Assembly (NCBI GenBank): GCA_002424645.1
Contig: DIKU01000136.1
Location: 1 to 9,278 of the forward strand
Length of the DNA: 9,278 nucleotides
Direction: 5' to 3'
DNA from: Pelobacter sp. UBA5610
Lineage (GTDB): Bacteria > Desulfobacterota > Desulfuromonadia > Desulfuromonadales > Syntrophotaleaceae
The notes under the pieces were generated by a model. It was not told where the DNA came from. It saw only the letters and a program-made list of their open reading frames with translations, and searched no databases. The position numbers were made by a program, and so were the translations under genes. Shown one piece after another: positions 1 to 5,519 of the stretch; within the stretch, counting starts at the first letter, position 1, and each line of letters opens with the position of its first letter.

Positions 1-50
1 CCAAGATTTATGGGTAGGCTTCAAGATCATTATCTGCGACCACTTTTTCC

Positions 51-80
51 ATGACAACAGCCGTTTTCCTGTGCTTTAAT
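51..80 (+). promoter_or_regulatory. Probable sigma-70 promoter of efp
   Basis: The -35 candidate ATGACA (51-56) matches five of six consensus bases. It is separated by 18 bases from the -10 candidate TTTAAT (75-80), also five of six. Transcription would start near base 87 and give a leader of about 50 bases before the efp start. That leader contains a small hairpin (99-112). The call rests on visual matching to the consensus only. Confidence 0.45.
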
Positions 81-98
81 GCTGTGTTTGGATGATCC

Positions 99-112
99 GC
101 CGTTCACACGGC
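99..112 (+). other. Small hairpin in the efp leader
   Basis: GCCGT (99-103) and ACGGC (108-112) form a perfect 5-bp stem around the loop TCAC. An A/T-rich stretch and then the efp ribosome-binding site GAGGAG (125-130, eight bases before the ATG) follow. There is no clean T-run, so it is a poor terminator. It could affect the stability or translation of the efp leader, but nothing shows a function. Confidence 0.3.
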
Positions 113-138
113 TTATAAATTTTTGAGGAGAATGTACC

Positions 139-702
139 ATGCTGAACTGTTCCGACCTGCGCAAAGGCTCCAAGCTGATGATCGACGGCGAACCCCACGT
201 CATCGTTCAGTTCGACTTCACCAAGCCGGGCAAGGGCCAGGCCCTTTACAAGTGCAAACTGCGTAACATGATCACCGGCTCCCTGTTCGATCGCACCTAT
301 CGTTCCGGTGAATCTTTCGAGCCTGCCGCTCTGGATGAACGCGACATGCAGTACCTCTACCAGGACGAAACCGGGTACGTGTTCATGGACCAGAAAAGCT
401 ACGAACAGACCACTCTCGGCGAAGACGCCCTGGGTGACCAGAAATACTTCCTGGTCGACAACATGGAAGTCAAGATTCTGATGTTCGGCGACCGCGGCAT
501 CGGCATCACCCTGCCCAACTTCGTCAACCTGCGTGTGACCATGGCCGATCCCTGGGTCAAGGGGGATACCGCCGCCGGCAACAACAAGCCTGCCACCGTG
601 GAAACCGGCTACAACCTGCAGGTGCCGTCTTTTGTCGAATCGGGAACCCTGATCCAGATCGACACCCGCACCGGTGAATACGTTACCCGCGTAAAGGAAT
701 AA
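139..702 (+). CDS. efp: Translation elongation factor P (EF-P)
   Basis: EF-P binds the ribosome between the P and E sites and helps peptide-bond formation at proline runs. The 187 residues match the usual family length (E. coli about 188). The N-terminal KOW-like domain carries the loop PGKGQA, whose Lys32 corresponds to the modified Lys34 of E. coli EF-P. Two OB-fold domains follow. The C-terminal family signature fits at residues 150-169 (Lys150, Gly157, Val162-Pro163, Gly169). The ATG start is supported by GAGGAG at 125-130. The next gene, epmA, encodes the enzyme expected to add beta-lysine to Lys32, so this is the lysine-modified type of EF-P and not the rhamnosylated arginine type. A sigma-70-like promoter lies at 51-80. 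Confidence 0.97.
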   Translation: MLNCSDLRKGSKLMIDGEPHVIVQFDFTKPGKGQALYKCKLRNMITGSLFDRTYRSGESFEPAALDERDMQYLYQDETGYVFMDQKSYEQTTLGEDALGDQKYFLVDNMEVKILMFGDRGIGITLPNFVNLRVTMADPWVKGDTAAGNNKPATVETGYNLQVPSFVESGTLIQIDTRTGEYVTRVKE

Positions 703-1620
703 ATGATCATGCAAGGCAACTGGGCGCTGGCGAAAAAGCGCCCCGGACTTGAACAAAGGGCCCGGATCGTACAAGCGATCCGGTCCTTTTTCGTTTCAAA
801 TAACTTCCTCGAAGTCGAAACCCCGCATCGTCTGCCCGGCAACGCCCCCGAGGCGCATATCGATGCGGTGCAAAGTGACGGCTGGTTTCTGCATACCAGC
901 CCCGAGCTTTGCATGAAACGCCTGCTGGCGGCCGGCTATCCACGCCTGTTTCAGATCTGCCGGTGCTGGCGCGCCGAGGAACGCGGAAGCCGTCATTTGC
1001 CGGAATTCACCATGCTTGAGTGGTACGCCGCCCATTGCGACTACCACGCCCTCATGCACCACTGCGAAGCCCTGCTCGCAGCCTTGCTCCCCCTTGGCGC
1101 GCTGCATTACCAAGGACAAGCCATCGATCTCTCCCCCCCCTGGGAACGCATCACCGTGGCCGAGGCCTTTGACCGGTTCGGCTCGCTCTCACTGGAACAG
1201 GCGCTGGCCGAAAACCGCTTCGACGAAATCATCGCGCTGGAGATCGAACCCCGTCTTGGCATTCAGCGTCCGACCTTTCTTATCGAGTACCCGGGCGAAC
1301 TGGCAGCACTTGCACGCCGCCACCCGATGCGCCCTCATGTGGCGGAACGCTTTGAGCTTTACATCGCCGGGCTTGAACTGGCCAACGCTTTTTCGGAACT
1401 GACCGACCCGTTGGAGCAGCGTCAGCGCTTTGCCGACGAAGAAGCCACCCGTCAAAGGGCCGGCAAGCCTGCCTACCCGTCACCTGAAAAATTTCTACAG
1501 GAATTAGGAGCCATGCCCGAAGCCGCCGGCATCGCCCTGGGACTTGACCGACTGGTGATGCTTCTGACCAACGCGTCAACCATCGACGAGGTCGTGGCTT
1601 TTACACCGGAGTTACTCTAG
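703..1620 (+). CDS. epmA: EF-P--(R)-beta-lysine ligase EpmA (GenX/PoxA, LysRS-like)
   Basis: EpmA is a paralogue of the class II lysyl-tRNA synthetase catalytic core that lacks the anticodon-binding domain. It activates (R)-beta-lysine with ATP and transfers it to the conserved lysine of EF-P. The 305 residues are slightly short for the family (E. coli 325) and are catalytic domain only. Visible landmarks are the motif 1 region FLEVETP (35-41), TSPE (65-68), the motif 2 region with RAEERG (90-95) and EFTMLEWY (101-108), GLELANAFSEL (223-233), and motif 3 GIALGLDRLVML (276-287). The ATG directly abuts the efp stop (TAAATG). An AAAGGA lies within the last efp codons, which suggests translational coupling. 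A second in-frame ATG at 709 could be the true start. EpmB, the aminomutase that makes beta-lysine, is not in the window. Confidence 0.95.
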   Translation: MIMQGNWALAKKRPGLEQRARIVQAIRSFFVSNNFLEVETPHRLPGNAPEAHIDAVQSDGWFLHTSPELCMKRLLAAGYPRLFQICRCWRAEERGSRHLPEFTMLEWYAAHCDYHALMHHCEALLAALLPLGALHYQGQAIDLSPPWERITVAEAFDRFGSLSLEQALAENRFDEIIALEIEPRLGIQRPTFLIEYPGELAALARRHPMRPHVAERFELYIAGLELANAFSELTDPLEQRQRFADEEATRQRAGKPAYPSPEKFLQELGAMPEAAGIALGLDRLVMLLTNASTIDEVVAFTPELL

Positions 1621-1705
1621 CCCTTCTTGCAACGGCCTTGGGTGACCGCAAGGGCTACAACCGCTTGCCCGAGAAACAGAAAAAATCTCCGACAGGATGG
1701 TCAGC

Positions 1706-1724
1706 CGTACCGGATGACGGTATG
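1706..1724 (+). other. Hairpin in the epmA-rtcA spacer
   Basis: CGTACCG (1706-1712) pairs with CGGTATG (1718-1724) around the loop GATGA, giving six Watson-Crick pairs and one G-U pair. No T-run follows, so it is not an obvious terminator. A second, looser inverted repeat, AGCCCTT/AAGGGCT, starts at the epmA stop codon (about 1618-1656). I saw no sigma-54 -24/-12 element in this spacer, although E. coli rtcBA uses one. Confidence 0.3.
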
Positions 1725-1796
1725 CTGAGATAAGATCGGTCAACGTGAAGGGTACCACCTGCCGCGCCAAAGCCGCCAGACCTCCGGGAGTTGAGC

Positions 1797-2891
1797 ATGC
1801 TTACCATCGATGGTTCTCAAGGTGAAGGGGGTGGTCAGATCCTGCGGACATCCCTGGCCCTCTCGCTGGTCACCGGCAAACCCTTTCGCATAGACAGGAT
1901 TCGCCACCAGCGCAGCAAGCCGGGTCTCATGAAACAACATCTTGCCGCGGTGCAAGCCGCAGCCGAGGTCGGCGCGGCTCAAATCGAAGGCGTCCATCTC
2001 GGTTCCCGGGTCCTGACTTTTTCCCCTGAAACCATTCGGTCAGGCCGCTACCTCTTCAGCGTGGGCACGGCAGGCAGTTGCACGCTGGTACTGCAAACCG
2101 TTTTGCCGGCCCTTTGTCTGGCATCCGGAGGTTCCGACCTCATACTGGAAGGCGGCACCCACAATCCCTTCGCACCACCCTTTGAGTTTATGGCCCGGGC
2201 CTTTCTCCCGCTGATAAGACGCATGGGGCCAAGGGTGACAGCCGGGCTGAAAAAACATGGGTTCTACCCGGCCGGAGGCGGGCACATTACGGTGCATATC
2301 GAGCCCGCACCCTGCTTTGCTCCGATCGACATACCCCACCGGGGCGACATTCGCGCCTATCACGCATGTGCGACGGTAGCAAGGTTGCCACGCCACATCG
2401 CGCAGAGGGAACTTCGAACGGTTGGGGATCTGCTGGGATGGGAAGCAGAACATCTGTCTATCGAGGACATTACCGGGACACAGAGTCCGGGTAATGTCCT
2501 GTCTATCGAAATCACCAGCGAGCATATAACCGAAATTTTTACCGGCTTCGGAGAGCGCAGGATACCCGCTGAGCAAGTAGCCCGCCAAGCCTGCGAACAA
2601 GCTCGGAAATACCTGACAGCCGGGGTCCCGGTCGGCACCTATCTGGCCGACCAACTGTTACTGCCCATGGCCCTGTCCGGTGGCGGATCGTTTCGAACGC
2701 TGAGACCAACCCGACACTTCCTCACCAATGTCGAGGTTATCAAAGCGTTCCTTGATGTCGCGGTGGAAATCAAGCAGGACGGACCCGGCAGTTGGGAAAT
2801 CCGCATTGCAGGCACCCCACCGACGAAGAAGGATTTGCGACAACGGGCGAACGACGGTCCGCCGGGCGACTTTTCCCGTTGGCCGTCATAA
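1797..2891 (+). CDS. rtcA: RNA 3'-terminal phosphate cyclase RtcA
   Basis: RtcA uses ATP to convert RNA 3'-phosphate ends to 2',3'-cyclic phosphates through a covalent enzyme-AMP intermediate, probably in RNA repair. In residue numbers from ATG 1797, the N-terminal GSQGEGGGQILR (6-17), TAGSCTLVLQT (91-101) and GGTHNPFAPPFEF (119-131) are present. The cyclase signature HGxxPxGGGxI fits at 154-164. His307 in TRHFLTN aligns with catalytic His309 of E. coli, so the enzyme should be active. I chose ATG 1797 because GGGAG (1786-1790) sits six bases upstream. An in-frame TTG at 1791 would add two residues. At 364 residues it is about 25 longer than usual, with a polar, Arg/Lys-rich C-terminal tail. 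No rtcB or rtcR is adjacent in the window. Confidence 0.95.
   Translation: MLTIDGSQGEGGGQILRTSLALSLVTGKPFRIDRIRHQRSKPGLMKQHLAAVQAAAEVGAAQIEGVHLGSRVLTFSPETIRSGRYLFSVGTAGSCTLVLQTVLPALCLASGGSDLILEGGTHNPFAPPFEFMARAFLPLIRRMGPRVTAGLKKHGFYPAGGGHITVHIEPAPCFAPIDIPHRGDIRAYHACATVARLPRHIAQRELRTVGDLLGWEAEHLSIEDITGTQSPGNVLSIEITSEHITEIFTGFGERRIPAEQVARQACEQARKYLTAGVPVGTYLADQLLLPMALSGGGSFRTLRPTRHFLTNVEVIKAFLDVAVEIKQDGPGSWEIRIAGTPPTKKDLRQRANDGPPGDFSRWPS
2841..2881 (+). repeat. Inverted repeat in the 3' end of rtcA
   Basis: CAACGGG (2841-2847) and CCCGTTG (2875-2881) are perfect 7-base inverted complements separated by 27 bases. They lie inside the codons of the RtcA C-terminal extension. The stop codon is followed by a short A-run (2890-2895) and not a T-run, so termination on the plus strand is not supported. 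It may be chance. Confidence 0.2.
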
Positions 2892-2991
2892 AAAAGACTG
2901 GCATTCCATTTCGATTACCCCCATGATGCGGCCGAACACCCTGCAAACAGCCAAAACCGAATACCGATAACGATTTCTTTGGAGAACAACG

Positions 2992-3342
2992 ATGGAAGAA
3001 ATAGATCTGGACCTTCTCGAATTTCTGGTTTACACCGATACCGATTACATTAAACAGGCCGTCGCCGGAACACAATACCTGCCCCGCACGGTGTTGGGAG
3101 TCGGGACTTTCCTGCTGGACCACGACGGTGACGTCAACCTGCTCACCGCCAAGCAAAAAGTAACGTTTGAAAAATTTCTCCAGCCGCTGCTGTTTCATGT
3201 CACATGCCAGGGTCTGGCGGGACCGGAAACCTGTATGGGCAACGGTGAGATTGAACAAGACCTGCTCAAAAAATGCTACCATAACAATATTTTCCGATGC
3301 CATGCCTGCAGGGCCGCAACGCACAATACCATCGAGAATTAA
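2992..3342 (+). CDS. Unrecognised 116-residue protein with a probable Cys4 zinc site
   Basis: I do not recognise a named family. The first ~70 residues are acidic to mixed, with no signal peptide or membrane segment, so it should be cytosolic. The C-terminal third holds five cysteines: Cys72, Cys81, Cys95, Cys103 and Cys106. The order C-x8-C-x21-C-x2-C (72, 81, 103, 106), ending in FRCHACR, looks like a zinc ribbon or treble-clef-like site. Cys95 would then be spare. His69, His97 and His104 are other possible ligands. The start is well supported by GGAG (2981-2984) seven bases before the ATG. It is 100 bases after rtcA and 93 before the YwbE-family gene, all on the same strand. That suggests, but does not show, a link to RNA metabolism. 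That it encodes a protein is likely. The function is unknown. Confidence 0.8.
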   Translation: MEEIDLDLLEFLVYTDTDYIKQAVAGTQYLPRTVLGVGTFLLDHDGDVNLLTAKQKVTFEKFLQPLLFHVTCQGLAGPETCMGNGEIEQDLLKKCYHNNIFRCHACRAATHNTIEN

Positions 3343-3365
3343 TTACGTCATAAGTCGACTTTGAG

Positions 3366-3388
3366 CTTTAGCACCACAGGTGGTAAAG
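3366..3388. promoter_or_regulatory. Dyad upstream of the YwbE-family gene
   Basis: The arms CTTTA-gca-CCAC (3366-3377) and GTGG-TAAAG (3380-3388) form a 9-bp dyad with a three-base bulge and a two-base centre. It sits about 18 bases upstream of an A/T stretch containing TATATA/TATAAA (3406-3413). It could be an operator or a leader hairpin. The match is by eye and the function is unknown. Confidence 0.25.
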
Positions 3389-3435
3389 TAAAGCGGAATC
3401 GCAAATATATAAAGGTAAAGGAAAAACCCAGAACT

Positions 3436-3639
3436 ATGGCAGGAGAATACCGCAAAGACATCCATCCCGGGCTGCATGTGGCTATCGTGCTCAAAAAAGA
3501 TCAGCGAACAGGCAAACTGACGCACGGAATTGTCGGTTCCCTGCTGACCAAAGCCCCTTATCATTCCAGGGGCATCAAGGTACGGCTTGTCGACGGACAG
3601 GTGGGACGGGTACATGCCATTGAATCACGGAATGACTGA
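3436..3639 (+). CDS. YwbE-family protein (DUF2196)
   Basis: The 67 residues match the short YwbE family, known from Bacillus subtilis and many other bacteria. Diagnostic segments are RKDIHPG (6-12), VLKKDQRTG (18-26), a GIV segment (31-33) and GIKVRLVDGQVGRV (46-59). The biochemical function is unproven. The small, basic beta-rich chain ending in a VRLxDGxVGRV segment suggests a KOW- or Sm-like nucleic-acid-binding fold, which is inference. I chose ATG 3436 because homologues begin with a few residues before RKD. The upstream in-frame TTG at 3361 would add a 25-residue basic leader unlike the family. The ribosome-binding site is modest (AAAGGAA, 3417-3423, 12 bases away). It lies 72 bases before the RRM gene. 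Confidence 0.88.
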   Translation: MAGEYRKDIHPGLHVAIVLKKDQRTGKLTHGIVGSLLTKAPYHSRGIKVRLVDGQVGRVHAIESRND

Positions 3640-3649
3640 CGCATAACCT

Positions 3650-3678
3650 TCTGCCCTAAGCCGTATAAAGCCGGCAGA
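3650..3678 (+). other. Inverted repeat between the YwbE-family and RRM genes
   Basis: TCTGCC (3650-3655) and GGCAGA (3673-3678) are perfect complements around a 17-base loop. A TATAAA that could serve as a -10 box follows at 3679-3684, but no good -35 box is visible. There is no T-run, so it is not a clear terminator. It may be a leader structure or operator for the RRM gene. Confidence 0.25.
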
Positions 3679-3711
3679 TATAAAACACTTATCCAAAACA
3701 AAAGGCACATC

Positions 3712-4047
3712 ATGAGCAAGGATCTTTACGTCAAAAACCTTCCCCCCGAAACCACCGAGGAAGAGTTGCGCAAGCTTTTTTCCGTCGCCGGCAAGGTTTC
3801 TTACATCCACATGGGAACGGATGCTAAAACCGGTCAGTTTCTCGAATACGCCTATGTCAAAATGTCCAGCGAGGCCGAAGCGAAAGAAGCCATCTTGTGC
3901 CTGGACGATGCGCGCATTACCAACCGCCAGATCTCGGTCACTATCGCCAAACCGCAAAAACCTGCAGGTACCCCAAACGCGCCACCGGTAGAAAAACCCG
4001 TCCCAGCAAAACAAAGAGGCCGCCGCCGCAATAAAACGGATCGATAA
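3712..4047 (+). CDS. RRM-domain RNA-binding protein
   Basis: This is a single RNA-recognition motif of the bacterial/cyanobacterial Rbp type, about residues 3-80, followed by a Pro/Ala-rich linker and a basic tail with RGRRRNK (102-108). RNP2 is LYVKNLP (5-11), with Tyr6 as the stacking aromatic. The RNP1 position reads LEYAYVKM (44-51). Tyr46 and Tyr48 keep the RNA-stacking aromatics, but the usual Lys/Arg-Gly start of RNP1 is replaced by Leu-Glu. Proteins of this type bind single-stranded RNA and are often cold-inducible in other bacteria. No target can be read here. The start is supported by AAAGG (3701-3705) six bases upstream. A strong hairpin follows at 4090, so it is probably the last gene of the rightward group. 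Confidence 0.92.
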   Translation: MSKDLYVKNLPPETTEEELRKLFSVAGKVSYIHMGTDAKTGQFLEYAYVKMSSEAEAKEAILCLDDARITNRQISVTIAKPQKPAGTPNAPPVEKPVPAKQRGRRRNKTDR

Positions 4048-4089
4048 ACTTTACGGCACGACAATAAGTTCTGCTTTGCATAAAAATCG

Positions 4090-4146
4090 AATTGCCAGCA
4101 TGCTTCCCGGTCAAATACCGGATTGCGTGTTGGCAATTTTCATTTA
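4090..4146 (+). terminator. Large hairpin terminator after the RRM gene
   Basis: The outer arms AATTGCCAGCATGC (4090-4103) and GCGTGTTGGCAATT (4125-4138) pair at 12 of 14 positions. They enclose a perfect inner stem CCGGT/ACCGG (4107-4111, 4117-4121) with the loop CAAAT. The right arm runs into TTTTCATTT, a reasonable T-tract for plus-strand termination. On the minus strand a TCGATTTTTA tail follows the arm, so it may terminate in both directions. Confidence 0.7.
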
Positions 4147-4153
4147 AGTGAAC

Positions 4154-4173
4154 GGCAAGGAAAGCACCTTGCC
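4154..4173. terminator. Second perfect hairpin, possible terminator
   Basis: GGCAAGG (4154-4160) and CCTTGCC (4167-4173) form a 7-bp perfect stem around AAAGCA. It has no good T-run on either side, so termination is uncertain. It would lie directly downstream of the possible small minus-strand gene at 4204-4302. Confidence 0.35.
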
Positions 4174-4203
4174 CTTATCGACATTCGCCCCAACTCATCG
4201 CTT

Positions 4204-4302
4204 TTACCAGGAGAACCTCAGCCTTTGGCTTTTATGCTGAAGCCGGCAATAATCTTCATCCTTCTGCACCATCTCTTCGAATATCGCTTTTGGCATTGAC
4301 AT
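4204..4302 (-). CDS. Possible 32-residue protein, perhaps a degraded YdcH-like (DUF465) gene
   Basis: This reading frame starts at ATG 4302, ends at TAA 4206-4204, and has GAGG six bases before the start. A second in-frame ATG lies two codons later. The middle, with DEDYCRL (15-21) and Leu28, recalls the N-terminal half of YdcH/DUF465 proteins, where an aromatic, a Leu three residues later and another Leu seven residues after that are conserved. The family His is Ser25 here. A full DUF465 protein is about 70 residues. No continuation was found in other frames, so it would be a truncated remnant or a separate small protein. Evidence is weak: one short frame, a plausible ribosome-binding site, and hairpins downstream. 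It could be chance. Confidence 0.28.
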   Translation of the reverse strand: MSMPKAIFEEMVQKDEDYCRLQHKSQRLRFSW

Positions 4303-4305
4303 CCC

Positions 4306-4397
4306 TGCCCTCAAATTAGAAAATGCCCTCTAATCGTATACTCGGAAATGCGTGTTGACGATCTTATATCTGCAAACACATCAAACGTTCCCGAGTA
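4306..4397. promoter_or_regulatory. Repeat-rich probable promoter/operator region of the GGDEF gene
   Basis: Several short signals overlap. TGCCCTC occurs twice, 18 bases apart (4306-4312 and 4324-4330). ATTAGA/TCTAAT (4315-4320, 4329-4334) is a 6-bp inverted repeat with an 8-base spacer. TATACT (4337-4342) matches five of six bases of a -10 box, but no good -35 lies 17 bases upstream. TACTCGG/CCGAGTA (4339-4345, 4391-4397) is a wide inverted repeat across 45 bases. A TTGACG at 4355-4360 could be a -35 box but lacks a good partner. The cluster suggests regulated transcription of the downstream gene, by inference. Confidence 0.35.
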
Positions 4398-4424
4398 CGA
4401 CTTTTCGCAGAGGTGGAGGCGATA

Positions 4425-5519
4425 GTGATAGATCCCACAACACTGGACATGCTTGAAAAACGCATCCGGAACCTTGAACTGGAAAACAAATCTCTGGCAG
4501 AGGACTGTAAACGCTTAGCCGCCACGCAAAACACCCTCGAAGAAATCGTCGCCACAGCCACCCAGAAACAGTTGATTGTGGAAATGCAGAGCATGGAACT
4601 GGAACAGATATTCTCTTCCTGTGCCGATCCTATCTGGGTAGTGCGCCAAGACGGAATTGTGGTGCGGGCCAACAGTGCCATGCTTCGTTTTCTAGGCCGC
4701 TCTCAAAATGAAGTGGTGGGGCACCCATGCCACGACATCCTCTCTTTTTGTAACCGTCACAACACATCCTGCCCTCTGACCTCGGCGCACCAGCCGCAAT
4801 CTTTTCATGAATGGGATATCGAACGGCCGGTTTCCGGTGGGGAATCCGAGTTCTACATGGCATCCACATCTTCTCTGATAACCCTTGACGGTTCACCTGG
4901 CATCGTTGGCCAATTTCGCGATATCACCCTGCGCAAACGTGCCGAAGATGCGCTGGCACAAGCCAATGTGGCGTTGTCACACATGGCGAGGGTGGACGGG
5001 CTGACCCAGATACCCAATCGCCGTTCATTTGACGAAACTCTTTCCAAGGAATGGGGACGCTTGGCCCGCGAAGACAGCCCTCTTTCTCTGATTTTGTGCG
5101 ATATCGATTGCTTTAAAAACTACAACGATCATTACGGACACCAGGCAGGAGATGATTGCCTTCGCCGTGTTGCGCAAGCCCTGGCAAGCTGCGCCCAACG
5201 AGCCGCTGACCTCGTAGCGCGCTACGGTGGTGAAGAGTTTGTGCTGATTTTACCGCAGACCCCTCTGGAAGGAGCCCTGCGGGTTGCCGAAAATATGCGT
5301 CGGACGGTCGAAAAATTGGCGATTCAACATGCCGGGTCCATCGTAAAACCGATCGTCACCCTGAGTTTGGGGGTGGCTTCCGTGGTCCCCGCCCAGCATA
5401 TGCAAGCAAATCGGCTGATCGAGATTGCGGACCAAGCCCTTTATCAGGCCAAAGAAACCGGCCGTAACAAAGTGGTATCCGGTCATGTTTTCATGGACCA
5501 TGTCCATCCGCCCTATTAA
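4425..5519 (+). CDS. PAS-GGDEF diguanylate cyclase
   Basis: A diguanylate cyclase makes cyclic di-GMP from two GTP. This 364-residue protein has no membrane segment, so it is probably cytosolic. In numbers from GTG 4425, residues ~5-55 look like a coiled coil, ~56-170 a PAS sensor domain ending in FRDIT before the linker helix, and ~190-355 the GGDEF domain. The active-site loop is GGEEF (268-272). Asp226 and Asp228 of the LCDID segment fit the metal site. RAAD (259-262), five residues before GGEEF, is an intact product-inhibition I-site. There is no EAL or HD-GYP domain. The PAS domain carries Cys102, Cys109 and Cys116 at even spacing, which could sense redox or bind metal or heme, but this is speculation. 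GTG 4425 has GGAGG five bases upstream. GTG 4413 (four more residues) and ATG 4449 are alternatives. Confidence 0.93.
   Translation: MIDPTTLDMLEKRIRNLELENKSLAEDCKRLAATQNTLEEIVATATQKQLIVEMQSMELEQIFSSCADPIWVVRQDGIVVRANSAMLRFLGRSQNEVVGHPCHDILSFCNRHNTSCPLTSAHQPQSFHEWDIERPVSGGESEFYMASTSSLITLDGSPGIVGQFRDITLRKRAEDALAQANVALSHMARVDGLTQIPNRRSFDETLSKEWGRLAREDSPLSLILCDIDCFKNYNDHYGHQAGDDCLRRVAQALASCAQRAADLVARYGGEEFVLILPQTPLEGALRVAENMRRTVEKLAIQHAGSIVKPIVTLSLGVASVVPAQHMQANRLIEIADQALYQAKETGRNKVVSGHVFMDHVHPPY

Noticed and set aside
8..52. A 14-codon minus-strand frame at the left edge (MEKVVADNDLEAYP)
   Set aside because: It is too short and has no good ribosome-binding site. It could be the start of nothing more than chance sequence.
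1..54. An open plus-strand stretch that could be the tail of an upstream gene
   Set aside because: Two frames are open for 17-25 codons, neither is recognisable, and the efp promoter overlaps the end.
76..774. A 232-codon minus-strand frame opposite efp
   Set aside because: It is a shadow of efp; the product is biased in His, Val and Gly and matches no family I know.
2040..2654. A 204-codon minus-strand frame opposite rtcA
   Set aside because: It is antisense to a clear RtcA gene with all family motifs and has no support of its own.
2892..2920. A sigma-54 -24 element TGGCAT at 2899
   Set aside because: The -12 half reads TTCG, not TTGC, so the invariant GC is missing.
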